Shown piece after piece: positions 29,656-38,276 of a stretch of 64,000 bases of DNA (positions are counted from its first letter, which is position 1; every line of letters begins with the position of its first letter). The position numbers and the translations under genes were made by a program. The notes beneath the pieces are model-generated. The model was given only the letters and a program-made list of their open reading frames with translations. It had not been told where the DNA came from and ran no database searches. This stretch comes from Mesobacillus jeotgali (lineage in GTDB: Bacteria; Bacillota; Bacilli; Bacillales; Cytobacillaceae), in assembly GCF_031759225.1 (NCBI RefSeq), contig NZ_CP134494.1, forward strand, positions 4,462,501 to 4,526,500, in the 5' to 3' direction.

Positions 29656-30522
29656 ATGAAGACACGCCAGGATGCCTGGACGGAAGAGAATGATTTATTG
29701 CTAGCTGAAACCGTACTGAGACATGTGAGAGAAGGCAGCACACAATTGAACGCATTTGAAGAGGTGGGCGACAAGCTCGACCGCACTTCAGCCGCCTGCG
29801 GATTCCGCTGGAACGCGGTCGTCAGGCATAACTATGAAAAAGCATTGCAGCTTGCGAAGAAGCAGCGAAAACAGAGACAGAGAATCCTAGGAAAAGATCA
29901 GGGCGGCAAAAAGAAACTGCTATACAATCCTCCGGTGCCTACGCTGGATGAAAGTTTGACAGGTTCCCTGCCGGAAGCGGAACAGCTTGAAGTTCAACCC
30001 ACCTTCGACCTGTCTATGCTTGAGCAGGATGACAGGCAAATTGACGCAGCGCTCATGGCTGAAATGCAAGATTTAGTGAATAAGAATCAGGAACCAAAGG
30101 ATTTCTCTTCTGAAGCAGCAGCTGAATTGGCCGAAGTGCCTGTCCAGGAGCCACAGCCAAGAGTAACCCAGACAGTCCATACAGCATCTGCCCGTCATAC
30201 TATTCCGCCAACAGGCCTGACAATGGGACATGTCATTGCCTACCTGCAAAGCCTGAGTGGGTCATCGCTCCAGGTAGATATCTATAAGAGCGAGAATGAA
30301 AGATTGAAGCGTGAAATCAATAGTTTAAGAAAGCATAATGAGGAGCTTCAGCAAAAAATTAATAGGCTTGAGGAAAATACGAACACGATGCAAGAAGATT
30401 ACGAAACTCTGATGAAAATCATGAACCGTGCCCGGAAGCTGGCTTTGTTTGAAGAAGAAGAGCGTCCAGCAACGAAGTTCAAGATGGACCGCAACGGCAA
30501 TCTCGAAAAAGTCGCCGAATAG
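29656..30522 (+). CDS. rsfA: Prespore transcription factor RsfA
   Basis: RsfA tunes SigF-dependent gene expression in the forespore. The 288-residue protein starts with a Myb/SANT-like helix-turn-helix (MKTRQDAWTEENDLLLAETVLRHV...ACGFRWNAVVRHNYEKAL). It then has a long polar linker, a conserved LTMGHVIAYLQSL segment, and a C-terminal coiled coil (about 215-265; ENERLKREINSLRKHNEEL). ATG 29656 is nine bases after AGGGAG. The gene neighbourhood (ywfO, lipL) matches B. subtilis rsfA (ywfN). Confidence 0.92.
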   Translation: MKTRQDAWTEENDLLLAETVLRHVREGSTQLNAFEEVGDKLDRTSAACGFRWNAVVRHNYEKALQLAKKQRKQRQRILGKDQGGKKKLLYNPPVPTLDESLTGSLPEAEQLEVQPTFDLSMLEQDDRQIDAALMAEMQDLVNKNQEPKDFSSEAAAELAEVPVQEPQPRVTQTVHTASARHTIPPTGLTMGHVIAYLQSLSGSSLQVDIYKSENERLKREINSLRKHNEELQQKINRLEENTNTMQEDYETLMKIMNRARKLALFEEEERPATKFKMDRNGNLEKVAE

Positions 30523-30616
30523 AATTCTAGTTACTAAATAGATAGATGGTAGATGGAGAAGGAAGTTGGCAACAGCCCCCTCTTATGCTCTTTTTTCTAA
30601 AAAATAAAGGAGCCTA

Positions 30617-30648
30617 AAAAAGCCGGAAAACATTGGTTTCCGGCTTTT
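30617..30648. terminator. Bidirectional terminator between rsfA and lipL
   Basis: AAAAGCCGGAAA and TTTCCGGCTTTT pair perfectly over 12 bp around a short loop, with A and T runs on each side. It serves both convergent genes. Confidence 0.9.
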
Positions 30649-30676
30649 GTGCATTTATTTATTTACTTTAAGACAG

Positions 30677-31513
30677 CTAACCAAGGAATTTCTCATTCCT
30701 CTCGATGACCCGGTTGTAGTAATGGTCAAAAAGCTCAATCTCATGGCTGTCCAGATAGCCTGATACCAGCTCATTGCTGTTTGCGTTAAGGAATGTCAAA
30801 AACCGCATCATCACATCCTGGATCGTCATAGGAACTCCAAATAATTCGGATAGTGATGCCATGACTTCTGGCTGGACATCTGGATAGATGAATTTGGTCT
30901 GTTCCCCTTTTTTGGAGCGGGCATAAAATTCACGAATCAGTTCAGCTCTCTGGCTACCGCTCCCCGTCACGCAAAGATAGATCTGCACGGCGACCCCTTT
31001 TTTCAGGCGGCGCTGCGAGATTCCGGCAAATTTTTTCCCATTAATGCTTAAATCATAGCTTCCCGGACAGTATGAAGCGGAAATTTCTTTTGCCTCTATA
31101 TTTTTATTAAAATCAGCAAACATTTCCCTGACCAATAACCACATAGCATCATAGCCACGATTGATATCGATCCCTTTTTCCTTCTCAGGCAAGATCAGTG
31201 ATAGATTCAGGACCCCTTCATCGAGCACGACGGCAAGTCCCCCTGAATTGCGGACAATATATTGATAGCCCTGCTCTTTGAGATAATCCAGCCCTTCCTG
31301 GAGGTGTGGGAGACGCGTATCCTGGATTCCGAGGACGACTGTGTCATGGTGCACCCATGCTCTTGCCGTAGCCGGTGACAGGCCTGTGCCAACCGATTCG
31401 CATAATGTATCATCAGTCCCGAACGACTGAAGGGCATGAAAGTGAGCACCCAGCACTGACTGGTCGATCAATCTCCACTTATCCTGACGCAATAAATTGA
31501 GCGCCTCATCCAT
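30677..31513 (-). CDS. lipL: Octanoyl-[GcvH]:protein N-octanoyltransferase
   Basis: LipL moves the octanoyl group from the glycine cleavage H protein to the E2 subunits of lipoyl enzymes, a step special to Bacillus-type lipoate synthesis. The 278-residue protein has the lipoate ligase-like fold without an ATP-ligase function. It carries [19 protein letters not shown], the acyl-Cys near 149 in SYCPGSYDL, and the Lys in [14 protein letters not shown] 31513 is behind AGAGGAAATCACG; an extension of 17 residues upstream is not family-like. It lies beside pta as in B. subtilis ywfL-ywfJ. Confidence 0.92.
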   Translation of the reverse strand: MDEALNLLRQDKWRLIDQSVLGAHFHALQSFGTDDTLCESVGTGLSPATARAWVHHDTVVLGIQDTRLPHLQEGLDYLKEQGYQYIVRNSGGLAVVLDEGVLNLSLILPEKEKGIDINRGYDAMWLLVREMFADFNKNIEAKEISASYCPGSYDLSINGKKFAGISQRRLKKGVAVQIYLCVTGSGSQRAELIREFYARSKKGEQTKFIYPDVQPEVMASLSELFGVPMTIQDVMMRFLTFLNANSNELVSGYLDSHEIELFDHYYNRVIERNEKFLG

Positions 31514-31587
31514 CGTGATTTCCTCTTTTCTATCTGTAGCTTTATCGTTGATATTATAGCACATAGAGGTGAAACAGCTAACACTGC

Positions 31588-31616
31588 AAAAAAGCCGATC
31601 GAAAAATCCGACCGGC
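31588..31616 (-). terminator. Terminator after pta
   Basis: On the minus strand GCCGGTCG and CGATCGGC form a stem with a seven-base loop, followed by TTTTTT. It separates pta from lipL. Confidence 0.8.
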
Positions 31617-31630
31617 CTGAATTCTATATT

Positions 31631-32608
31631 TTACTTGCTGAGTGCCTGTGCTGCTGTGATCAATGCCAGTTTGTACACGTCTTCTTCGCTGCAGCCGCGG
31701 GACAGGTCGTTTACGGGACGGTTCAAGCCCTGGAGAATCGGTCCTACTGCTTCGAATCCGCCTAGGCGCTGGGCGATTTTATAGCCGATATTGCCTGCTT
31801 CTAGGCTTGGGAATACGAATACATTCGCATTTCCCATGATGACTGAATCCGGAGCTTTCTTTTCAGCAACGGATGGAACGAATGCCGCGTCGAACTGGAA
31901 CTCGCCATCAACGATCAATAGTGGGTCACGAAGCTTGGCTTCTTCGACTGCTTTTGATACTCTTTCTGTCTCAGGAGACACAGCAGAGCCTTTTGTAGAA
32001 AAGCTTAGCATGGCCACGCGCGGCTCGACGTCGAACATTCTTGCTGTCTTCGCACTTTCCACTGCGATTTCAGCAAGGTCCTGACTGTCAGGCGCGATAT
32101 TGATCGCACAATCAGCGAATACATACTTCTCATCTTCTCGTACCATGATGAACACACCAGAAGTCTTGCGCACGCCTTCCTTTGTCTTGATGATCTGCAA
32201 CGCAGGCCTTACTGTGTCCGCAGTGGAGTGTGCAGCGCCGCTTACAAGGCCGTCTGCTTTGTTTGAATACACAAGCATTGTGCCGAAGTAGTTTTCATCA
32301 AGCAGAATTTTGCGCGCTTGCTCTTCCGTTGCTTTTCCTTTACGTCTTTCCACAAATGCAGCGACAAGCTCATCCATCATTGCAAAGTTGGCAGGATCAT
32401 AAATTTCTGCCGCATCCAGCGATACATCCATGTCAGCAGCTTTCGCCTGGATCTGTTCAATATTCCCTACTAAAATTGGTGTTAATACTCCGTCTGCAGC
32501 CAGTCTTCCCGCCGCTGCCAGAATCCGTTCGTCCAGTCCTTCCGGAAACACGATCCGTAAATTCTGTCCGCTCACTTTGGCTTTTAAGCCTTCAAATAAA
32601 TCACTCAT
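31631..32608 (-). CDS. pta: Phosphate acetyltransferase
   Basis: Pta converts acetyl-CoA and phosphate to acetyl phosphate, the first step of overflow acetate formation. The 325-residue protein is the short, catalytic-only Bacillus form, beginning MSDLFEGLKAKVSGQ. It has LRIVFPEGLDERIL, KADGLVSGAAHSTADTVRPALQ, and PDSVIMGNANVFVFPSLEAGNIGYKIAQRLGG near the end. ATG 32608 follows AAAGGAGGAGTCAGC. A perfect cre site lies just upstream of its promoter, in line with CcpA activation of pta known in B. subtilis. Confidence 0.97.
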   Translation of the reverse strand: MSDLFEGLKAKVSGQNLRIVFPEGLDERILAAAGRLAADGVLTPILVGNIEQIQAKAADMDVSLDAAEIYDPANFAMMDELVAAFVERRKGKATEEQARKILLDENYFGTMLVYSNKADGLVSGAAHSTADTVRPALQIIKTKEGVRKTSGVFIMVREDEKYVFADCAINIAPDSQDLAEIAVESAKTARMFDVEPRVAMLSFSTKGSAVSPETERVSKAVEEAKLRDPLLIVDGEFQFDAAFVPSVAEKKAPDSVIMGNANVFVFPSLEAGNIGYKIAQRLGGFEAVGPILQGLNRPVNDLSRGCSEEDVYKLALITAAQALSK

Positions 32609-32636
32609 GCTGACTCCTCCTTTAAACTATACTTAT

Positions 32637-32681
32637 AGCATACTTTACCAACCTTAAAATTCAAGAATGTTACCGTTTACA
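32637..32681 (-). promoter_or_regulatory. pta promoter with upstream cre
   Basis: On the minus strand TGTAAACGGTAACA (32668-32681) matches the cre consensus TGWAANCGNTNWCA at every position. It lies directly upstream of a TTGAAT (32659-32664) and TATGCT (32637-32642) pair spaced 16 bp. A cre upstream of the -35 is the activating layout. Confidence 0.72.
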
Positions 32682-32798
32682 GCCCCGAAGTCTTTTTATT
32701 GAAAATTTTCAAGCATGTTTTCCTGCCCCTTTTACTATTTGCAATCTTTAACAAAATATCCTTTTTCCCCTCAGTATAAACAAACGGGTTTTATAAAC

Positions 32799-32826
32799 AT
32801 GACGAATGGAGAAACTATGATATGAT
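32799..32826 (+). promoter_or_regulatory. Possible hemQ promoter
   Basis: ATGACG (32799-32804) and TATGAT (32821-32826) are 16 bp apart, 36 bp upstream of the hemQ start. The -35 is only a fair match. Confidence 0.45.
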
Positions 32827-32861
32827 ATTGGTATATTGATGATTTATAGGAGTGATATAAA

Positions 32862-33605
32862 ATGACTGAAGCAGCACAGACTTTGGATGGCTGGTATTCC
32901 CTTCATGACTTCCGTACCGTTGATTGGACAACCTGGAAGATGCTTCCGGCAGAAGAGCGCCAGGAGATTATACAGGAATTCCTCGGCCTAGTGGAAAAAT
33001 GGAATAAAACGCAGGCTGAAAAACAGGGAAGCCATGCCCTTTATACGATCGTTGGGCAAAAAGCAGATTTCATGATGATGATCCTGCGTCCTACAATGGA
33101 AGAATTGAATGAGATCGAGACAGAATTCAACAAGTCCAGACTTGCTGAATACACGATTCCTGCACATTCTTATGTATCTGTTGTCGAGCTGAGCAACTAC
33201 CTGCCAGCAGGCGAAGATCCATACCAGAACCCCCAAATCCTTGCCCGCCTTTACCCTGAGCTTCCTAAGGCGAAGCATGTTTGCTTCTATCCAATGGACA
33301 AGCGCCGCCAGGGCGAAGACAACTGGTATATGCTTCCGATGGAAGACCGCCGCAATATGATGCGCAGCCACGGCATGATCGGCCGCCAGTATGCTGGCAA
33401 AGTAAAGCAGATCATCACTGGTTCCGTAGGCTTCGACGACTATGAGTGGGGCGTGACCTTGTTCGCGGACGATGTCCTTCAATTCAAGAAGCTTGTATAC
33501 GAAATGCGTTTTGACGAAGTCAGCGCGCGCTATGGCGAATTCGGTTCATTCTTCGTAGGAAACCTGCTTGTAGAAGACCGAGTACAATCATTCTTGCACG
33601 TGTAA
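32862..33605 (+). CDS. hemQ: Coproheme decarboxylase
   Basis: HemQ converts iron-coproporphyrin III to heme b by two oxidative decarboxylations, the last step of the Gram-positive heme pathway. The 247-residue protein is full-length. It has the YPMDKRR segment with the catalytic Tyr near 143 and Lys 147, and the axial heme His near 170 in [12 protein letters not shown]. The gene lies between pta and gerQ, the place of B. subtilis ywfI. ATG 32862 follows AGGAGTGATATAAA. A terminator follows. Older annotation as chlorite dismutase would be wrong for this clade. Confidence 0.96.
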   Translation: MTEAAQTLDGWYSLHDFRTVDWTTWKMLPAEERQEIIQEFLGLVEKWNKTQAEKQGSHALYTIVGQKADFMMMILRPTMEELNEIETEFNKSRLAEYTIPAHSYVSVVELSNYLPAGEDPYQNPQILARLYPELPKAKHVCFYPMDKRRQGEDNWYMLPMEDRRNMMRSHGMIGRQYAGKVKQIITGSVGFDDYEWGVTLFADDVLQFKKLVYEMRFDEVSARYGEFGSFFVGNLLVEDRVQSFLHV

Positions 33606-33618
33606 AACTAGGAAAAAC

Positions 33619-33650
33619 CAATCCCCTGGCATCTGCCTGGGGATTTTTTT
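33619..33650 (+). terminator. Terminator after hemQ
   Basis: AATCCCCTGGC and GCCTGGGGATT form a stem around a few bases, followed by TTTTTT. Confidence 0.88.
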
Positions 33651-33703
33651 ATTCTGGAATCTCTTATTGGCCATTAAAAGAGTTTTCGTTCGAAAATGTT
33701 CGA

Positions 33704-33732
33704 GTCATAAAATCAAGCTTCCTTCATATGTA
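33704..33732 (+). promoter_or_regulatory. Possible SigE promoter of gerQ
   Basis: GTCATAAA (33704-33711) and CATATGTA (33725-33732) are 13 bp apart and resemble SigE -35 and -10 elements. gerQ is a mother-cell SigE gene in B. subtilis. The match is only partial. Confidence 0.35.
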
Positions 33733-33849
33733 TTGAATAGTGAGGATTCATTTTACTTGTACTTCATCCTGAAACGCTCAACTTCATCCTTTACATAAAT
33801 AAAGGTGAATTTGAAGGAAAGGAAAAAATACCTTTGAGGAGGCTACACA

Positions 33850-34389
33850 ATGACTCAATACAATAATCCATATTATAACTACAGAACCTACCCGCAAATG
33901 TACCAGCCGTATAGTGGCACTGATGAAAAGCAAACCACCCAGGGACAGATGGGACAGATGGCTCAAATGGGACAAATGGGACAGATGGGGCAAGCGGGAT
34001 TCCCACAGGCAACTGGCTTCCCTGCCCAGTCCGGTGGCGCAATGCCAGGTATGGCAGGCGGCGCAATGCCAGGGGCAGTAGCAGGTGCTCAAGTCCCGGG
34101 AATGCTGCCAATAGAAGCATCTTATATTGAAAATATCCTTCGCCTGAATAAAGGCAAGCTTGCTACCGTCTACGCGACTTTTGAAAATAACCAGGAATGG
34201 AACGCGAAAATTTTCCAGGGTATCATCGAAGCAGCCGGAAGGGATCATCTGATTCTCAGTGATCCGCAAACAGGAAAGCGAATCTTAATGCCGATGATAT
34301 ATCTTGATTATGTCACTTTCGATGAAGAAATCGAATACGATTACCCATTCGGCGGCGGAGCAGGTTTGACTGCTTATCCACCGAGATAA
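33850..34389 (+). CDS. gerQ: Spore coat protein GerQ
   Basis: GerQ is a coat protein needed for placing the cortex-lytic enzyme CwlJ, and it is cross-linked by transglutaminase in B. subtilis. The 179-residue protein has a Tyr/Pro/Asn-rich start, a low-complexity Gln-Met-Gly stretch (about 35-50; repeated QMGQM) and a Gly-rich MPG segment. The conserved C-terminal domain reads LPIEASYIENILRLNKGKLATVYATFENNQEWNAKIFQG. ATG 33850 follows TTTGAGGAGGCTACACA. Its terminator is split by the IS element: the left arm lies just after the stop and the right arm at 36090-36100. Confidence 0.93.
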   Translation: MTQYNNPYYNYRTYPQMYQPYSGTDEKQTTQGQMGQMAQMGQMGQMGQAGFPQATGFPAQSGGAMPGMAGGAMPGAVAGAQVPGMLPIEASYIENILRLNKGKLATVYATFENNQEWNAKIFQGIIEAAGRDHLILSDPQTGKRILMPMIYLDYVTFDEEIEYDYPFGGGAGLTAYPPR

Positions 34390-34482
34390 AGAAACTAAAA
34401 GGAGCACACCGATTGATATGCTCCCCTTTAGGTAGACAGATTAAAAAATAAAAATCTGTTTACTTAAAGGGGAGTATTTTTT

Positions 34483-35160
34483 ATGTCAAAAAGGACATAT
34501 TCATTCCAAGATAAAATCAAGATCGTAGAGGCGTTAAAAAAGGGTAGCCATTCTATTTCAGAGCTGAAGTTTATATACAAAGTAAATGATCATGCAATTT
34601 ATGATTGGGTCTACAGGTATGAAAAATACGGAGCAGAAGGATTAAAGAAGTCTTCTACCTGGAAGAGGTATTCTAAGGAACTTAAGCTGGCGGCTGTACA
34701 GGACTATCTTAGTGGGGACTACTCTCAAAATGATGTTATCAGAAAGTATGAAATCTCATGTAGACGAGTCCTCCAGAAATGGATTAACAAGTATAATGGT
34801 CATAGAGAATTAAAGGACACTTCCAAAGGAAGGACAAACACTATGACTAGAAGAAACACTACCATAAATGAACGAAAAGAGATTGTGCTCTATTGCCTTG
34901 AGAACGGCAAGGATTATCAGAAGGCAGCTGAGACCTTTAAGGTCTCTTACCAACAAGTATATCAATGGGTTAAAAAGTATGAGGATGGCGGCGAAGAAGC
35001 CCTTCGGGATAAGCGAGGGAGGAAAAAGGAAGAAGTTGAACTCTCCCCAGAACAGAAGATGAAATTGGAGATGAAGAGGCTTGCGAGTGAAAATGAGCGA
35101 TTACGCGCAGAGAACTTATTCCTAAAAAAGTTAGAGGAGATCGAAAGGAGGCGAAGATAA
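34483..35160 (+). CDS. IS3-family transposase OrfA
   Basis: A 225-residue protein with two helix-turn-helix regions (KIVEALKKGSHSISELKFIYKVNDHAIYDWVYRYEKYG and the similar KEIVLYCLENGKDYQKAAETFKVSYQQVYQWVKKYEDGG). A C-terminal leucine-zipper-like coiled coil follows (about 190-225; MKRLASENERLRAENLFLKKLEEIE). This is the IS150-type OrfA that binds the inverted repeats. A slippery A AAA AAG heptamer at 35124-35130 in its last part would shift ribosomes by -1 into OrfB to make the OrfAB transposase. ATG 34483 follows AAAGGGGAGTATTTTTT. Confidence 0.92.
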   Translation: MSKRTYSFQDKIKIVEALKKGSHSISELKFIYKVNDHAIYDWVYRYEKYGAEGLKKSSTWKRYSKELKLAAVQDYLSGDYSQNDVIRKYEISCRRVLQKWINKYNGHRELKDTSKGRTNTMTRRNTTINERKEIVLYCLENGKDYQKAAETFKVSYQQVYQWVKKYEDGGEEALRDKRGRKKEEVELSPEQKMKLEMKRLASENERLRAENLFLKKLEEIERRRR

Positions 35161-35231
35161 GCCAGATACGCCTTGAGGAGAAATATATCGCTATCAAGGA
35201 ACTTCACGAAGAAGAAGGATTCTCTTTCGTT

Positions 35232-36038
35232 ATGCTTTGTGAAATTGCGGGGTTGGCCAGGTCTGCATATTATAAATGGCTGAAGCGAACACCTTCCAAG
35301 CGTGAATGTCAGAATGTGATACTTGTAGAAGAAATGAAGGCTCTCCATGAGGAGGTTAAAGGAATCTACGGCTACCGCAGGATTACGATGACTTTGAATA
35401 GAAGGTTGAGCAAGAGCTTCAATGAAAAGCGAATCTATAGGCTGATGAAGATTGTCGGCATTCAAAGCGTTATTCGGAAAAAGAAAAATCGATATAAAAA
35501 GTCAACCCCTCAACACGTCGCAGAAAACGTGTTAGACCGTAATTTCCAAGCCGAAAGTCCTAATGAGAAATGGGTAACTGATGTGACTGAGTTCAAGTAT
35601 GGAGAAGCAAAAAAGGCTTATTTGAGTGCAATTAAAGACTTACATGATGGAGCCATCGTTAGTTACGTATTTGGACATTCCAACAACAATAAACTGGTGT
35701 TTGATACGCTGGATCAGGCCACGGCCCTACTGAATGGTGACCGCCCACTTATACATAGCGACAGGGGCTTTCAGTATACCCATTTTGGATTTAAACAAAG
35801 AATAGATCAAGCACAGATGACTCAAAGTATGTCCCGAGTCGGAAGATGTATTGACAATGGTCCAATGGAATCCTTTTGGGGATCACTGAAAAGCGAGAAA
35901 TATTACATGGAGAAATATAAGACCTTTGAAGAGCTTTCTGCGGCGATTGATGAGTACATATACTTTTATAATCATGAACGTTACCAAAAAAGATTAAACG
36001 GCCTTAGCCCCTTAGAATTCAGGGCTAAAGCCGCCTAG
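35232..36038 (+). CDS. IS3-family transposase OrfB (DDE catalytic domain)
   Basis: A 268-residue retroviral-integrase-like protein. It begins with the HTH_21 segment (KGIYGYRRITMTLNRRLS) and carries the DDE triad: Asp in WVTDVTEFKY, Asp in LIHSDRGFQYT, and Glu in GPMESFWGSLKSEKY. The reading frame is open without a stop back to the slippery site at 35124, so the working product is most likely the OrfAB fusion covering 34483-36038. The ATG given is the first in this frame. It ends at TAG, 45 bp before the right IS end. It appears intact. Confidence 0.92.
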   Translation: MLCEIAGLARSAYYKWLKRTPSKRECQNVILVEEMKALHEEVKGIYGYRRITMTLNRRLSKSFNEKRIYRLMKIVGIQSVIRKKKNRYKKSTPQHVAENVLDRNFQAESPNEKWVTDVTEFKYGEAKKAYLSAIKDLHDGAIVSYVFGHSNNNKLVFDTLDQATALLNGDRPLIHSDRGFQYTHFGFKQRIDQAQMTQSMSRVGRCIDNGPMESFWGSLKSEKYYMEKYKTFEELSAAIDEYIYFYNHERYQKRLNGLSPLEFRAKAA

Positions 36039-36123
36039 ATTGTTTTTATTATTTCCACTGTCTACTTGACGGGGAGCAGTTCAGATGGCGTGCTCCTTTT
36101 CTTTGCTTGCAAAAAACTGTTAA

Positions 36124-36495
36124 CTATAAGTACTTAACAGCCGCGATCATCAGCAATACCCATGCTACGAGGAAGGATACTCCTCCAAGTGGGGTGATTG
36201 CGCCAAGGATGCTGATTTTTGTGACGCTTAAAACGTAAAGGCTGCCGGAGAATAATACGATCCCAATCAGCATCAGCCAGCCGGACCAGGATAGAAGTGC
36301 ACTGGCCGGAAGCTTCCCTAAAAGAACTCCAATGATCAATAATCCGGTTGCATGGAACATCTGATAAGTTACACCTGTTTTCCATGTTTCTAAATATTTC
36401 GGCTCGACCTTTCCTTCTAATCCATGTGCCCCAAATGCCCCAAGAGCGACTGCCAGGAAAGCATTGATGGCTCCAATCAATATAAATAATTTCAT
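36124..36495 (-). CDS. ywdK: DUF423 membrane protein YwdK
   Basis: A 123-residue protein with four hydrophobic helices, DUF423 family, function unknown. It begins MKLFILIGAINAFLAVALGAFGAHGL; the GAFGAHGL motif is the family hallmark. The start ATG 36495 is six bases after GAGGTG, while the preceding ATG and GTG lie too close to or inside that site. It follows ywdI by 18 bp in the same direction, so they are probably co-transcribed. In B. subtilis the same two genes lie between gerQ and ung. Confidence 0.88.
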   Translation of the reverse strand: MKLFILIGAINAFLAVALGAFGAHGLEGKVEPKYLETWKTGVTYQMFHATGLLIIGVLLGKLPASALLSWSGWLMLIGIVLFSGSLYVLSVTKISILGAITPLGGVSFLVAWVLLMIAAVKYL

Positions 36496-36513
36496 CATAT
36501 TCACCTCTTAAAA

Positions 36514-36831
36514 TTAGAAATCGAAGAGCGAGTCTCCGTTTGCATCATCTTCCATGTTCAGCTTCTTTGGCTGTGGAATCATGGGAGAAGGCTGATTCAC
36601 CGTAATCTGCTGCTGGGGAATGCTTGGTTGTGGTTGTACATATTGCTGTACAGCCTGTTTAGCAGGGGCTGTAAACCCTCTGCTATGCTCCGGCGGCTCA
36701 TCAAGGACAAGCTCGCAAAGCGTTTTGATTGAATGGATTCTTTCCCTCTGCACGGCCTCTGATTCCGCAGCTTTTGCCCTCTTTAATTCCTCTTCCATTT
36801 TCAATAATAATTTTTGCATTGAAATGTTCAC
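36514..36831 (-). CDS. ywdI: YwdI family protein (DUF5327)
   Basis: A 105-residue conserved Bacillus protein of unknown function. The N-terminal half is a predicted helical/coiled region (ISMQKLLLKMEEELKRAKAAESEAVQRERIHSIKTLCELVLDEP). The C-terminal half is Pro/Gln-rich and probably disordered, ending in an acidic NMEDDANGDSLFDF motif. The start is GTG 36831 after GGAGGTGAGTCG. It lies between ung and ywdK as in B. subtilis. Confidence 0.82.
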   Translation of the reverse strand: MNISMQKLLLKMEEELKRAKAAESEAVQRERIHSIKTLCELVLDEPPEHSRGFTAPAKQAVQQYVQPQPSIPQQQITVNQPSPMIPQPKKLNMEDDANGDSLFDF

Positions 36832-37011
36832 CGACTCACCTCCACGGGGTGTTATATATGTAAATCCTTTGCATCATTGAATGGTTGTACCGTTCCATTC
36901 TACAACAAAACATCTGTATTTTCGACTTTAGGAATGAAGCTTTAATTCTCAAGTTTTAAAAATCCTGAAAGTTCCACGTGAAACATGTCGATATGTAGGA
37001 AAAGCGAGAGT

Positions 37012-37042
37012 GTAAAAACAAAGAACTCTGGTTCCCCAGAGT
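37012..37042 (-). terminator. Terminator after ung
   Basis: On the minus strand ACTCTGG, a GGAA loop and CCAGAGT form a seven-base-pair stem, followed by TCTTTGTTTTT. Confidence 0.8.
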
Positions 37043-37044
37043 CC

Positions 37045-37716
37045 CTAACCTTTCAATTTTTCGATTTGCCAGTCGATCTCCTGCTCCCCCTGTTCCCTAA
37101 GCAGTTCATTCACTTTGGAAAATGGTTTGCTGCCGAAGAAGCCTCTTCTTGCTGACAGCGGGCTAGGGTGGACGGACATGATGATTTTATGTTTGTCTTC
37201 GTCAATCAATTTTAATTTACTTTGAGCTGGCTTGCCCCAGAGAATGAAAATCACTGGTTTTTCGCGCTCATTCACCAGGGTGATTACTTTATCGGTAAAA
37301 TATTCCCAGCCTTTTCCCCTGTGTGAATTGGCTTCCCCGTCTCTTACTGTCAGGACTGTATTTAATAGAAGCACACCCTGGTCTGCCCATTTTTTCAAGT
37401 AACCGTGCTCCGGGATCTCACAGCCAATGTCGTCATTCAGTTCTTTAAAAATATTCCGAAGCGAAGGCGGGATCTTAACACCGGGCTTTACCGAAAAGCT
37501 CAGTCCATGCGCCTGTCCTGGTCCATGGTAAGGGTCCTGTCCGAGAATCACAACTTTTACATCATCATAATCGGTGAACCTCAATGCATTAAAAATATCC
37601 TCTTTTTCCGGATAGACTGTCCTTGTTCGATATTCTTCTAGTAAAAATTCTCTTAAATCCAGATAATATGCCTTTTCGAACTCTTCCGCCAACAGCGGCT
37701 CCCAGCTTTTATTCAA
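37045..37716 (-). CDS. ung: Uracil-DNA glycosylase
   Basis: Ung removes uracil from DNA. The 223-residue protein has the family motifs [22 protein letters not shown] (catalytic Asp61), [19 protein letters not shown], and the C-terminal [13 protein letters not shown] with the active-site His. The gene order ywdI-ung matches B. subtilis. The start is unusual: the only standard in-frame start codon is TTG 37716, but AAGGAG lies about 18 bases upstream of it, too far. An ATC at 37725 sits at a better distance, and the N-terminus may therefore be three residues longer. Confidence 0.95.
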   Translation of the reverse strand: MNKSWEPLLAEEFEKAYYLDLREFLLEEYRTRTVYPEKEDIFNALRFTDYDDVKVVILGQDPYHGPGQAHGLSFSVKPGVKIPPSLRNIFKELNDDIGCEIPEHGYLKKWADQGVLLLNTVLTVRDGEANSHRGKGWEYFTDKVITLVNEREKPVIFILWGKPAQSKLKLIDEDKHKIIMSVHPSPLSARRGFFGSKPFSKVNELLREQGEQEIDWQIEKLKG

Positions 37717-37795
37717 AAGTACGATCGTAACCCACTCCTTTCACTTCTAACAAACTACCCGTTTTCGAAATGATTATGTGAACAATTCCCAGTAG

Positions 37796-37820
37796 GTTTA
37801 GTAAAGCCTACAACGGTTAT
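37796..37820 (+). promoter_or_regulatory. SigB-type promoter of stress gene
   Basis: GTTTAG (37796-37801) and GGTTAT (37815-37820) are 13 bp apart, close to the SigB consensus GTTTAA-N12-15-GGGTAT. It lies upstream of a general stress protein gene, which supports the reading. Confidence 0.65.
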
Positions 37821-37898
37821 ATATATAGTGTAGACGCGGAAGACTAAAAAAGCTTCCCAGAACTAGTATAGGTAAAAAACTTTAAGGAGGAAGATACA

Positions 37899-38225
37899 AT
37901 GTTAAAAGTAGAAGTAGTAGAAAACGGAGTCCAAGCTACAGAAAAGATCAACTCTTTTGAAGCTGCCGGATTTGGTAAAGAAAACATTTATATATTTGCA
38001 CACGATGAAGACCGCAGCGAGCACTTGACTAAGGCTACTGAAACGGGCGGCATGGGATTCAAGGAGCAAGGTTTCTTTGATTCTATCGGAAATATGTTCA
38101 AGTCCCGTGGAGACGAGCTTCGCAATAAGTTCGAATCTCTTGGCCTTTCAAAACAAGAGGCTGAGCAGTATGAAATGGAACTGGATAAAGGCCGTCTCGT
38201 GCTAGTTGCTTCTGACGAAAAATAA
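37899..38225 (+). CDS. General stress protein 17M-like (YflT domain)
   Basis: A 108-residue protein of the heat-induced stress protein YflT / GSP17M family. It starts MLKVEVVENGVQATEKINSFEAAGF, and the fold follows a short beta-alpha pattern, a glycine-bearing loop (TETGGMGFKEQGFFDSIGNMF) and a Glu/Lys-rich end with a final beta strand (GRLVLVASDEK). The molecular function is unknown. ATG 37899 follows TTTAAGGAGGAAGATACA. The SigB-like promoter about 80 bp upstream fits general stress control. It is a single-gene unit. Confidence 0.88.
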   Translation: MLKVEVVENGVQATEKINSFEAAGFGKENIYIFAHDEDRSEHLTKATETGGMGFKEQGFFDSIGNMFKSRGDELRNKFESLGLSKQEAEQYEMELDKGRLVLVASDEK

Positions 38226-38276
38226 GCAGCCATGAACGCAATATCATAACCGACCCATAGAGGTCGTTTATATAGA

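Larger units (their letters stand above)
34414..36083 (+). mobile_element. IS3-family insertion sequence, 1670 bp, intact
   Basis: The element runs from TGATATGCTCCCC to GGGGAGCAGTTCA. The termini match as imperfect 26-bp inverted repeats that start with TG and end with CA, sharing TGCTCCCC and GTAGACAG. It is flanked by a 3-bp GAT duplication (34411-34413 and 36084-36086). It has the two overlapping frames of IS3 transposases joined by a probable -1 frameshift. No disabling stop is seen, so it may be active. Both ends lie in the loop of the former gerQ terminator. Confidence 0.9.

Noticed and set aside
33784..34269. Leftward protein with HLSHLS repeats opposite gerQ
   Set aside because: It is the shadow of the GerQ Gln-Met-Gly repeat, without start signals.
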